Of a DNA stretch of 64,000 bases, positions 34,801 through 39,599 are shown piece by piece. Position numbers and translations under genes: made by a program. Below the pieces are notes generated by a model that did not search any database, was not told where the DNA came from, and was given only the letters and a program-made list of their open reading frames with translations. Within the stretch, counting starts at the first letter, position 1. Each line of letters starts with the position of its first letter. Source of the stretch: Glandiceps talaboti (Eukaryota > Hemichordata > Enteropneusta > Spengelidae); contig NC_135560.1 in the NCBI RefSeq assembly GCF_964340395.1, positions 14,488,098-14,552,097 of the forward strand, given 5' to 3'.

Positions 34801-36809
34801 TAACTTACAAAATTTTGAAAACTTGTGTTTTGAAAACTTGTGTTGACATGTGTTCAGCCATTTTGGATTTCCTGAAATGGTTTATGGGAAAATCTCTAGT
34901 GATGACATCACAAATATAAATGTATGCTTAAATCATTTGTTTTGACAGATACAACACTTTGTATTTGGAGCTCTGAAAGCAACAAAAATCTTCAAGGCAT
35001 CAAAATAAACAAAACTGTTGTTGTGTACATGTACTAAAATAAAATAGTTAACATTTTAAGATTTACCTCTTGAAATAATCTCCTATCATTGGCAAGTCTC
35101 TTGGATGCTAATGTCTTAGTCACATGATGCAGTGTGAGGAGCGCCCTCTGTTGACATAACTGTTCTGGTTGCTTCACTGCTCCTAGCAAGGTAGGTATTA
35201 GATCTGGCCAGTTTCTGGGGCAGTCGAGACGTGCAACCTTAGCAATGACAACAGCTAACTGTGTTGCTACTTGGTTGAAGGGTTCATCAAACCGCCCAAT
35301 CAGTTGTTTTCTTAAGTTGTCCTTTTCTTCTTCTGGTATGGCACTATGTGGGAATGAAATACAAAGATGAGATATTTCAGAAAAGTCTACAGCCTACATG
35401 TAGATAAACTTCTCATATTTTTAGAAACCATCCCAACATACAAATCTGATGAAAAATCTCTCAGAATCCTTCTTCAAATTATGCTGAAAGTAGTCTTCTT
35501 GAGACTCTCTCACCAGAGCATCGCTATCAGCTTTATTGTATTGTATGCACCGATATCTACTCACAGCAACAAAAAAACAATGTATATTACAAGTATTTTA
35601 ACAATTTTCAGTGAATTAAATGTTGGTTGTCTAGTCCAAAATACAATATGCCAATTATAGTCAGTGCATGTATAAATAAATACAGAGACAATTGCTTATT
35701 CCTGACCTTCAGCAGTGTCATCTAAAAGGCAGACACATCCTTATACATTATGCATACACTGTACATGACAATACTTACTGCGGGGCAGTTTTCCTCCAGT
35801 ATCTGTCGACTCCGTTCTTGAAGTACAGGACTGCGAGCCATCTAATATTGATATCTACAGAGTGGTTGGTATATATGGCCTATATGCAAACAATACACAT
35901 ATACAAGTTGTGGATTGAATATGCTAATTAGTCTGTTTATCATAAATTAATTTATATAATAATAATTTATTGTCAGAAATTACAAACATACAGAAGATTA
36001 TCATCTTATTTAGAAATATACAATGAAGTAAAATTTACTGATTAATGTTGTCAAAAATCGGATTATGACACAATTTGTTGTTATAAGATAATTTATCATG
36101 AAGTTTACAAACTGTATTTTGTAACCGGATTATTTGCTGTGGGCAATTGCCTCATGGGAATCTGCAGAAATAATATATTCATAGTTGAACAATGAATATT
36201 CATGAGGTGTTTTATACTGAAGGGAATGAGGACTCAGGAGTCTTGAATATTCATTGTGAAACCATTCTGCCGGTTCTCATCTGGCAATGTCCCACAGCAA
36301 AGATACCCTATAAAAGTACAACATCAACTTGATGTTTTTCTGAAATTGCAAGTAATTGTAGGTGATGTAAAATCATGAAATGACTCTCCAGAACCAATAG
36401 TTTACGAAAATGGCTCTTTTTTTCATCGAGAGGTGTTCCCCTTTCATTAATGCACTGTATCAGAACTAAGCAAACACCAAGTCTCTTCATGTTTGTTTGA
36501 TCTCCAAAATGGTTTACCAGGTATCTGTGACATCATTATGAAACACTTCGCTTTCCACTGATCAACGCGCTGAGACGCACGTGTAGCGCGTTTTCTTACA
36601 AGAAATAAAATAATAATAAAAATAATCATTTCAGTTGGAACTTTTGTGTCCACTGATGCATATCAACTTACCAGTAAAATAGAGTAAAAGCCAGGCTGTG
36701 TTTCCCATTGTTTTAACTGCTGTTCAGCCGGTTTGAGTGTAGCAGCATCCTGACTGGCTGCTCTGCTTAAAGTCTGTAACACCACTTGACCAGCCGTTTC
36801 CCAGTCCAT
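5853..36809 (-). CDS. IPO11: Importin-11, complete, 28 coding exons, 968 aa
   Basis: A karyopherin-beta nuclear import receptor. Family knowledge: importin-11 binds RanGTP and carries cargo such as the E2 enzyme UBE2E3 and ribosomal protein L12 through the nuclear pore. Coding exons, 5' to 3' on the minus strand: 36809-36672, 35879-35779, 35343-35067, 34667-34538, 34147-34089, 33714-33666, 33134-33064, 32562-32335, 31419-31336, 30377-30300, 29183-29093, 27907-27860, 27489-27384, 26787-26624, 25968-25928, 25114-25049, 24323-24273, 23787-23674, 14405-14290, 12804-12728, 11529-11450, 10943-10860, 10303-10208, 8334-8221, 7495-7374, 7155-7066, 6268-6196, 6011-5853. They total 2907 nt, every junction keeps frame, and the stop is TGA. 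Human IPO11 is 975 aa, so the length is full. The N-terminal importin domain lies in exons 1-3 (LKPAEQQLKQWETQPGFYS near residue 25; INIRWLAVLYFKNGVDRYWR near 56). HEAT-repeat blocks follow, for example LIGQWVGVKL, FQLLFQLLQQVSECDTK and STDVTQPPHVYLFEDGIELW. ATG 36809 is chosen because it aligns with the family start and follows an acceptor at 36819-36820. All introns are GT-AG except the AT-AC intron at 25969-26623. The 9.3-kb intron 14406-23673 contains two opposite-strand genes. Confidence 0.96.
6350..6470. repeat. Dispersed repeat with inverted copy at 29985-30115
   Basis: The word GGGTGATAGTGGTTCCTCTG, and GAATCTAATCACCCTGTG after it, recur as reverse complement at about 30040-30110 (CACAGGGTGATTAGATTC and GGAACCACTATCATCC). 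Both copies lie in importin-11 introns. Identity is high over roughly 90 bp. No coding capacity is seen. Confidence 0.6.
8083..8180. repeat. Foldback MITE-like element, family A copy 1
   Basis: The inverted arms are CACTCAGCCAGAAAATACTC on the left and, on the right, a TCACTCATATTTCTTTGGCT segment followed by GAACGAAG. The same arm words occur at 30683-30815 and 51645-51772. The element lies between importin-11 exons. It is short, palindromic and non-coding, as expected of a non-autonomous DNA transposon. Confidence 0.55.
8555..8770. repeat. Dispersed repeat carrying a CCAAGTTTGG block
   Basis: This segment has the make-up of a common invertebrate interspersed repeat: a TGAGATATG block, a TGTGCCAAGTTTGGTTGGAA block and a short degenerate GACAGATGAACGGATAG tail. 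A looser relative precedes the GACA array at 60566 (CCAAATTTGGCCCAAG). It directly abuts the hAT-like element that starts at 8783. It is probably a non-autonomous element; the class was not determined. Confidence 0.4.
8783..10084. mobile_element. hAT-like non-autonomous DNA transposon, 1.3 kb, 8-bp TSD
   Basis: The ends are AGGGTTCGTACAC and GTGCGAACCCT, flanked on both sides by GTGTCACC (8775-8782 and 10085-10092). An 8-bp target-site duplication is typical of hAT elements. Both subterminal regions carry many direct copies of TTTTCCAGGG, resembling hAT subterminal transposase-binding repeats. No transposase frame is visible, so it is non-autonomous. Its middle (about 9065-9560) is shared in inverted orientation with the Harbinger-like element at 17120-17620. 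It sits in the importin-11 intron between exons 8221-8334 and 10208-10303. Confidence 0.8.
10550..10740. repeat. Dispersed repeat, second copy of the 480-720 family
   Basis: It shares the AAGTCATTA-ATCTA block and the CAGTTG-AGCAGCTTTAA tail with 630-720. It lies in an importin-11 intron close to the donor side of exon 10860-10943. No coding content. Confidence 0.45.
11606..11984. repeat. Foldback element, about 380 bp
   Basis: The left arm starts CTCAGTTACCCAGAC and continues GGGCTCTTCTGTGAGACCTC, then GATGAGAGTCTGGG. The right arm is the inverted counterpart, ending GGGAGTCTGGGTAACTGAG with CTCGTAGAAGAGCCCCC inside. Arms are about 70 bp with scattered mismatches around a unique centre. It lies in the intron between exons 11450-11529 and 12728-12804. 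Confidence 0.75.
12262..12422. mobile_element. Possible hAT-type MITE
   Basis: The left end CAGTGTGCCCTCTC and the right end GGGGGTACACACTG are imperfect inverted repeats of the same terminal class as the well-delimited MITE at 13248-13418. A target-site duplication is not clear because the right flank is a (GACA)n run (12419-12450). Confidence 0.4.
13248..13418. mobile_element. hAT-type MITE, 171 bp, with 8-bp TSD
   Basis: The ends are CAGTATGCCCTCTAACGATA on the left and a right end closing GCTAAGAGGGCACACTG. They are flanked by CTTGCATA at 13240-13247 and again at 13419-13426. The CAGTGTGCCCTCT terminus with an 8-bp duplication fits a non-autonomous hAT element. It is inserted in the importin-11 intron 12805-14289. 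Confidence 0.8.
13902..14270 (-). repeat. Ten-copy 37-bp minisatellite made of importin-11 5' splice sites
   Basis: Units start at 13902, 13939, 13976, 14013, 14050 and so on. The eleventh, partial copy is the genuine end of exon 14290-14405. Read in the gene's direction, each unit carries AGCTTTG/GTAAGT or AACTTTG/GTAAGT (or a one- to two-base variant). This is the last bases of the exon plus its donor, followed by an intronic segment such as GTGCATATATTGTATCTAGA. The units nearest the exon (GAGCTTTG, ATATATGCACAC) look most like the true junction. Those farthest away are nearly identical to each other, which suggests repeated expansion at the distal end. On the plus strand the distal units also contain GTAAGT-AG-ACTTAC, a palindrome. 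Confidence 0.9.
15489..15773. repeat. Foldback element with about 130-bp arms
   Basis: The left arm begins AGACTCTCTCACAGTCC and holds ATCTACTGCATAATTGTACT and AATCATTTGTTGACATGTT. The right arm is the reverse complement, ending GGACTGGTGAGAGAGTCT. The centre is only about 30 bp, so the transcript could form a long hairpin. It lies in the importin-11 intron, just before the first GLYAT-like duplication unit. Confidence 0.8.
16090..16207 (+). other. Untranslated first exon of GLYAT-like gene 1 (3' end defined)
   Basis: A conserved block shared with the second copy ends in CCCACATACAG/GTAAGTG, a strong donor present in both copies. The coding exon downstream begins at a matching acceptor (TTCTCATTCACAG at 18427-18439). 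I infer a spliced non-coding first exon. Its 5' end is not defined; no TATA box or initiator was convincing. Confidence 0.5.
16481..18107. mobile_element. PIF/Harbinger-like element, 1.6 kb, TTA duplication
   Basis: The ends GGGGCGTCATCGAAATC and GATTTCGATGTCGTCCC begin long inverted repeats of about 85 bp. These include AAAAGCATCGTAATTACGCG and TAGTAACTACTAGTAG and are nearly identical on both sides. The flanks carry TTA (16478-16480 and 18108-18110), the 3-bp duplication typical of PIF/Harbinger, and the ends start GGG as in that superfamily. No transposase frame is visible. Inside are an (ATA)n tract and a TATATAGCGCTTT/CAAAGCGCTTTACA block (about 16578-16660, a sequence seen in many marine invertebrate repeats). 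Also inside is the core shared with the hAT-like element. The element lies in the intron of GLYAT-like gene 1. Confidence 0.75.
17114..17134 (-). other. First-exon-like start (MAAKREL then GTAAGT) inside the Harbinger-like element
   Basis: On the minus strand ATG GCC GCC AAG CGT GAG CTT is followed directly by GTAAGT. The sequence upstream holds TTCCGGGTTGCGGAAGTG, which has ETS-type cores, and farther up a TATATA run. This upstream block is the core shared with 9065-9560. In the hAT-like element the corresponding start region is degraded (ATGCCTGAGCTTGTAG). It could be a captured host promoter plus first exon, or the remnant of a transposase promoter. I cannot tell which. Confidence 0.35.
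18445..19323 (+). CDS. Glycine N-acyltransferase-like protein, copy 1 (292 aa)
   Basis: The GLYAT family transfers an acyl group from acyl-CoA to the amino group of glycine or another amino acid. In vertebrates this is a mitochondrial detoxification step. The single coding exon spans the full family length (human GLYAT is about 296 aa). It has a GLYAT N-terminal region (about residues 1-190) and a C-terminal GNAT/FR47-like half with LPEGLTLGPLSSEHVQLLEE (from 151), DENQTPVAWVIHKEYGDMGY (from 194) and YTEPAFRKLDLF. The CoA-loop motif is R221-K-L-D224-L-F, where the GNAT pattern R-x-x-G-x-G/A expects glycine at the fourth position. The start is chosen because ATG 18445 follows the acceptor TTCTCATTCACAG/GACTC by five bases. 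The gene lies in the importin-11 intron on the opposite strand, with a sister copy 2.3 kb downstream. The specific acceptor is unknown. Confidence 0.88.
   Translation: MAYSVTSQRIPELLKYITRWRPQCNPLYFMIKNSHQTNNTWPHLNIYTDNEQFHSCKTVVCKANNFYKPPYNITYFAYSTDGGSLTTLLKQDGVVDRRVDYTAFELVPTCIVNNIKKVMCDQMDFAHIMEAKYKTFVFDQQMEELIAAKPLPEGLTLGPLSSEHVQLLEEKNALPFTPKFAKTLEQYKHLAAYDENQTPVAWVIHKEYGDMGYSYTEPAFRKLDLFSILARILTLEVSEFEIEPYAIVHTNNYQSVVQIAASTLRFRLYKDFDMTRLCLKKKHLVQNVNTRL
19514..19519 (+). terminator. Poly(A) signal AATAAA of GLYAT-like gene 1
   Basis: AATAAA occurs in ACAAATAAACAATC about 190 nt after the stop codon, an ordinary 3' UTR length. The second gene copy has diverged by this point, and I see no equally good signal there. 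Confidence 0.5.
20250..20376 (+). other. Untranslated first exon of GLYAT-like gene 2 (3' end defined)
   Basis: Same conserved block and donor as in copy 1 (CGCCCACATACAG/GTAAGTG), predicted to splice to the acceptor ending at 21596. The conservation of donor and acceptor in both copies is the argument for this exon. The transcription start is unknown. Confidence 0.5.
21602..22489 (+). CDS. Glycine N-acyltransferase-like protein, copy 2 (295 aa)
   Basis: Paralogue of the gene at 18445. Aligned by eye it has 18 substitutions over 292 shared residues and one three-residue insertion (LKK after QMEE near residue 145), so about 94% identity and no frameshift. The start context and acceptor are the same (TCACAG/GACTCATGG). 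It shares the non-canonical CoA-loop (R224-K-L-D227-L-F). Several changes cluster at two places, EQFQFCTTVVCR against EQFHSCKTVVCK near residue 51 and QSAVRHA against QSVVQIA near the C terminus, which may reflect altered substrate use. Probably a functional recent duplicate, on the opposite strand inside the importin-11 intron. Confidence 0.88.
   Translation: MAYSVTSQRIPELLKYIARWRPQCNPLYFMIKNSHQTDNTWPHLNIYTDNEQFQFCTTVVCRANNFYKPPYNTTYFAYSTDGGSLTTLLKQDGVVDCRVDYTAFELVPTCFVNNIKKVMCDQMDFAHVMEAKYKTFVFDQQMEELKKLIAAKPLPEGLTLGPLSSEHVQLLEEKNTLPFTPKFAKTLEHYKHLAAYDENQTPVAWVIHKEYGDMGYSYTEPAFRKLDLFSILARILTLEVSEFEVEPYAIVHTNNYQSAVRHAASTLRFWLYKDFDMTRLCLKKKHLVQNVNARL
22780..22814 (+). repeat. G-rich run with G-quadruplex potential
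   Basis: Repeated GGGGGT units (TCGGGGGTGGGGGTGGGG and onward) give at least four runs of four or more guanines. It lies in the importin-11 intron (C-rich in that gene's RNA), about 300 bp downstream of the second GLYAT-like stop. Similar runs occur at 32208-32246 and 47806-47838. Confidence 0.6.
23519..23579. repeat. (CA)n microsatellite
   Basis: An almost pure CA dinucleotide run of about 60 bp with one interruption (ACGCAC), in the importin-11 intron 95 bp beyond the donor of exon 23674-23787. Confidence 0.95.
24379..24502. repeat. Near-perfect palindromic MITE-like element, 124 bp
   Basis: The left arm starts TGAAAGGGTGGCATTTCC and runs through TTCTGTATACATGACAGTCA. The right arm is the inverse (TGACTGTCAAGTGTACAGAA ... 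CCACCCTTTCA). The arms cover almost the whole element. It lies in the importin-11 intron just upstream, in gene sense, of exon 24273-24323. Confidence 0.8.
24885..24990. repeat. Dispersed repeat with copy at 5150-5225
   Basis: GCGCCCTCACACATC, then AGGCCGGTGAG and ACGTATCTTACA, occur in the same order in both places. It is next to exon 25049-25114 of importin-11. A looser relative is at 28115-28160. Non-coding. Confidence 0.5.
25165..25888 (-). repeat. (TGTA)n/(TG)n microsatellite, about 720 bp, in an importin-11 intron
   Basis: On the plus strand this is (CATA)n, broken by CAAA and CACACA blocks, ending in about 50 bp of pure CA at 25838-25887. Part of it is a higher-order repeat: a CACACACATGCATACATAC segment recurs, and blocks with CAGATACATACATGCATACA recur. 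In importin-11 pre-mRNA it reads UG repeats, then UGUA repeats, beginning about 40 nt after the donor of the 41-nt exon 25928-25968. The long frames seen on both strands are translations of the repeat, not genes. Confidence 0.95.
25969..26623 (-). other. IPO11: U12-type AT-AC intron of importin-11
   Basis: The upstream exon ends at 26624 and the intron opens with ATATCCTTT, the diagnostic U12 AT-AC donor. The intron ends GATGTAC, and 13-14 nt before that end is TTCCTTGAT, which matches the U12 branch-site consensus. Only these boundaries give an in-frame join: codon 542 is split 1/2 and the sequence runs ...ALKI-C-VDDFEF.... A GT-AG solution would not restore the conserved VDDFEFKTDQF block. 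It is the only non-GT-AG intron among the 27 introns within the coding region. Confidence 0.92.
26965..27326. repeat. Foldback element, copy 2 (full) of the 1150-1645 family
   Basis: The left arm (CAGGAAATGGAGACAATGTC, then GTGGGTTCAGGAGATTCAC and TCATGATTTTACATCACC) is matched by the inverted right arm (GGTGATATAGAATCATGAAG ... CCAGAACCCAC ... TTCCTGAAGTGG). It is about 360 bp. Together with 1150-1645 and 36120-36449 it defines a family, and this copy has both arms. It lies in the intron between exons 26624-26787 and 27384-27489. Confidence 0.8.
28908..29044. repeat. Palindromic MITE-like element, 137 bp
   Basis: The left arm AACAATAATGTACGTCCTCC runs into CATAATGGACTCAAGCAAAC. The right arm is its inverse (GTTTGCTTTCGTCCATTATG ... 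CGTACATTATTGTT). The palindrome is nearly complete with a short GC-rich centre. It is about 50 bp beyond the donor of exon 29093-29183. Confidence 0.8.
29254..29597. repeat. Inverted-repeat element, about 340 bp
   Basis: The left terminus TAACAGATAACTAAAGCATT then CTTGCCCCA is repeated in inverse at the right end (TGGGGCAAGTAGCTGAAATG, CTTTAGTTATCTGTTA). The terminal repeats are about 40 bp and the interior is only partly complementary (GTGGTCATTC with GAGTGACCAC). A DNA-transposon-like non-autonomous element. Confidence 0.75.
30683..30815. repeat. Foldback element, family A copy 2
   Basis: TTTTTCATCATTCAGCCGG and AAAATACTCAT on the left, and AGGTCACTCATATTTTCCTT then AGTTGAGCGAGGAAAT on the right, match the 8083-8180 and 51645-51772 copies. 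Non-coding. Confidence 0.6.
30935..31318. repeat. Long foldback element with about 160-bp arms
   Basis: The left-arm words TGACATCAAAGCATTGACAA, AGCATGTTGGAAGTACAGAG and TGATAAGAACA are matched inversely on the right (TGTTCTTATCA, CTCTGTACTTCCAACATGCT, TTGTCAATGCTTCAATGTCA). The loop is about 60 bp. It ends less than 20 nt from the donor of importin-11 exon 31336-31419, so the nascent RNA could form a long hairpin beside that splice site. Confidence 0.75.
32208..32246 (+). repeat. G-rich tract (G-quadruplex potential)
   Basis: About 40 bp of GGGGTGGGGGGGTGGGG type sequence, in the importin-11 intron about 90 nt beyond the donor of exon 32335-32562. In the transcript it is C-rich. On the plus strand it has many G runs. 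Confidence 0.7.
32968..33015 (-). pseudogene. Duplicated start of an importin-11 exon (acceptor plus about 13 codons)
   Basis: In gene sense a TTCTTTACAG acceptor is followed by codons for LLDTQNTPPLSFT. The real exon at 32562 begins with LLDTQNTYPLSF after a TTCTTCACAG acceptor. Similarity stops after this point, so only the acceptor and exon start were copied. It begins only 48 nt after the donor of exon 33064-33134, which is probably too short for that intron to splice, so I treat it as a non-functional fragment. Confidence 0.7.
34840..34930. repeat. Dispersed repeat with copy at 42970-43060
   Basis: ACATGTGTTCAGCCATTTTG, then ATTTCCTG and GGGAAAATCTCTAGTGATGA, recur at 42980-43050 with few changes (ACATGTATTCAGCCATTTTG, GGGAAAATCTTTGGTGACGA). 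One copy is in an importin-11 intron, the other intergenic. Non-coding; class unknown. Confidence 0.6.
36120..36449. repeat. Foldback family of 1150/26965, copy 3 (left arm reduced)
   Basis: It shares the interior (GCAGAAATAATATATTCATA, GAACAATGAATATTCATGA) and the right arm (GTGATGTAAAATCATGAAAT, GACTCTCCAGAACC) with the 26965-27326 element. The outer left arm is missing or decayed. It lies in the importin-11 intron between the first two coding exons. Confidence 0.65.
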
Positions 36810-36818
36810 ATTTGGAAT
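36810..36818 (-). other. IPO11: Last 9 nt of importin-11 5' UTR before the start codon
   Basis: In gene sense CTTTTTTTTGACAG is a clear acceptor, followed by ATTCCAAAT and then ATG. The start codon exon is therefore not the first exon, and the rest of the 5' UTR lies upstream, most likely at 39469-39585. Confidence 0.7.
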
Positions 36819-37006
36819 CTGTCAAAAAAAAGGAGTATGAACTTTTATTACACACCCCATTATATACGTTACCCAGTTATCTATCCCAGGAAAGTTGTGA
36901 CCCAATTGAAACCCACGAAGCACACAAATACATAGCGTAGAGACTTGGTGTTTGCTTAGTTCTGATACACGAGTCACAAGTAGTGCCTTATCTGCAGAGG
37001 TAAGAG

Positions 37007-37107
37007 CACAGGGTAAAGGAGGAATAGTCAATTTTGTTCTCGCAATTTTCTATTAGAAATCTGGAAAATCGCAAGAACAAAATTGATTATTTGTCCTGTA
37101 CCCTGTG
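37007..37107. repeat. Short foldback with possible tRNA-like flank
   Basis: The arms ACAGGGTAAAGGAGG then TCAATTTTGTTCT are matched inversely by AGAACAAAATTGAT then CCTGTACCCTGT. Just beyond, 37108-37155 read on the minus strand gives GGTGGTCAAGCGGTTAGCTC, which resembles a tRNA A box. No good B box follows, so a tRNA-derived SINE remnant is only a suggestion. Confidence 0.45.
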
Positions 37108-38090
37108 GTAAAAGGCATACGAGCTAACCGCTTGACCACCGACAACCAATTAACCAATGCGTGTAGCTACAATAACTGAAGCATTTGTTGGGTCTATTAT
37201 TGATGCACATGTTATGACCAAGAACAACTTTTACAAGTCCATTTTCCAATCCTTGAGCACAATGCATCACATGTCTATTATTTTTTGAAAAGTTCCTTCT
37301 TTTATTAGAAAGTGTTTGCTGAATTAAAATACTTTGGGAATGTCCTAATAGATATATATATAGTTGCCACTGACTTGGAAATCCACCAAGTCACACTTCA
37401 CAGCCACAAAGTCATTTTTACTTATGGTGTTTGGCAAGGCGATGATAAAAGTGAGATATGCAGGAAGTAAACTAGAAAATTTATCTGAAGTAAGGGGCAA
37501 AACATTGTCAAATGACAATGCATGAAAAAGAACATGAATCGAATCTGTTTTGTTGGTCTGACTGGAAAAGTACACTTTGTACTTGTAGTATCAATATACA
37601 TACAGTGGATCAAACAAACATCACAATAACAATTTAGAGTTTCTATTGACTGGCGCTTTGCCACTGAATGTAGTGTTGCTGACAGGCCTGACTTTTACAG
37701 CTTCAACATGTTGGTTACTTTTGAGTTGCCCAGCATATCAAATGTAGAAATCTGTTGACATATGTAGCACCTTTCAATTTGTGTACTTCCAACTAACATT
37801 GATGACCTGAGCTGGCCACATACATAAATCCAGACCTCCGGTCAAAGGTTATTCATTACCTTGCCATTACATGTATCAAAGTACATAATGACTGACATGA
37901 AACACAAGACTCCCCTGACACACTAGACTACATACACAAATGCATCTACCTATGCAAATGCATTACATCTCTTCTTCTTGATAATGAACTTTACTGATGT
38001 AAAGATTTTAGTGCTAGCATACTAGTAATTAGATTTTAGGTAATGACGTTGAAGTGGAGAGTGCATCATACAGAATTGTTTGTTTGACCA

Positions 38091-38475
38091 ATTTATACGG
38101 TTACCGGTCAAAACGGCCCCAACGTCAAAACGGCCCCGCCTTTAATGGGAGATTGACAAGTACCGATTGTTTGGTTCCTGTAACAATCATGAGAAGAACT
38201 GTGTGTACAGCTATGCGTAGAACCGTACGTAGTACTTGTATCCAGGGGGCACTCGACCAGAAGTTGGGTACACATGTACGTACCGCGGTCGGTTTGAAAC
38301 ACAGGTGCAAACTCTACAACTGTCTCAAAATTAGGGGGTCAAAATTCTACATTTTCTGCCCATTAAAGGCGGGGCCATTGGGGCCGTTTTGACCATTAAA
38401 GGCGGGGCTGTTTTGACCTTTGAAAGGCGGGGCCATTTTGACGTTGGGGCCGTTTTGACTGGATACCATTTATAC
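38091..38475. repeat. GC-rich foldback element, about 380 bp
   Basis: The left end carries two direct copies of GTCAAAACGGCCCC followed by GCCTTTAATGGG. The right end carries the inverse several times (AAGGCGGGGCCATTGGGGCC, GGGGCCGTTTTGAC). The ends extend into a TATACGGTTACC / GGATACCATTTATA inverted pair. Its base composition differs sharply from the AT-rich surroundings. It is in importin-11 intron 1. Confidence 0.75.
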
Positions 38476-39468
38476 TATAGGTACACTCGGTCCATTGTCA
38501 ATGTCAGTGGTGACAGCATACACTACTTGTTTTGTTGGGAAACATTATAGTATTTATACACACAATTTGATGTGATGAAGCAATCATTTTCAGTGGTAAA
38601 TAAATAGGGTGTCTTTTTGCCAAAACACATGAAACTGTTCATAAATTTCTACACATTGTGTTGGTAACACTGACAGGCTCCCATTAGGCAGAATGCCAAG
38701 GCAAGATATTAATGCATATTAGACATCGTGCTGTGTTATAAGTTATAATCTTGCAAAAAAGAAAACCCCCCAAAAACAACAACAAACAAACAATATTTCT
38801 GCTGTGTTTGATGTCGTTGCAATTTGAATTTTAACCTAAGCCAAAAAACTTTAACGGATTATGTATAACTGAATGGCGAACTACAGCATGTTTACAGACG
38901 TTACCGCTGCTGTCTACTCAGTGACGAGATTTCTGCTTCAATCCGTCAGATTCGTTGCAAGTGACTAAATTATTGCCAATATTTATGAGTTTCTGGGCTA
39001 TAAAATTAAACTGAACCATCATCAACATACATTTATACATGTACATCTAACTGGCGGTGCTAGAGCTCTCTTCGTGGAACGAGCCCTGTTTGAAGTTATT
39101 CGGTCACTCAGCGACGTGCGATTCTGAACTGATTGTTGAGTCAATACATACAACGTCAACAGGTTCTGTCGTCACGATCTAATGTCTCGTATCGTCAGCA
39201 CCACGGGCTCACTTTTCAACAAAACTAGCAATCCTAGCACTTTCATAAGACACGATATGATTAGATCTGGCTGGGTGTCAAAATCGTCCAAAAGTGGCAG
39301 TAACTGACGGTCGTAACAAGTTGCTTTTAACGGACGATATGCAACTACGTAATTCAACAAACGACAGATAATTAATGTACATGTCAACCTTGTCTGGATC
39401 GGTCGAAATCTCTAAAAACAACAACAGTGTGTATCGGACGAAGTCATCAAGTTTTAGAATTCACTTAC

Positions 39469-39585
39469 CAAACTAACAAATTGTAATCAGCAAATTTGAT
39501 GATATAATCATTTACTTGACAGACAAGGTTTCCCTACGACCAGAAAACAAAAATCTCACATTCTCACATGGAGTCCGCCATTTTT
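39469..39585 (-). promoter_or_regulatory. IPO11: Probable importin-11 first exon and core promoter
   Basis: In gene sense AAAATGGCGGACTCC at 39585-39571 is a strong YY1-type element, the kind found at or just after the start of housekeeping transcripts. About 100 nt further is AGTTTG/GTAAGTGAA, a consensus donor whose last exon base is 39469. The start-codon exon at 36818 needs an upstream partner, and this is the best candidate in the interval. The ATG within the YY1 element has no long frame. No TATA box is seen, as expected. The exact transcription start is inferred, not seen. Confidence 0.55.
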
Positions 39586-39599
39586 TCTTGTGAGTTTGT

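Noticed and set aside
36969-37155. tRNA gene or SINE with A box GGTGGTCAAGCGGTTAGC
   Set aside because: No B box or cloverleaf can be completed; at most a decayed tRNA-derived repeat.
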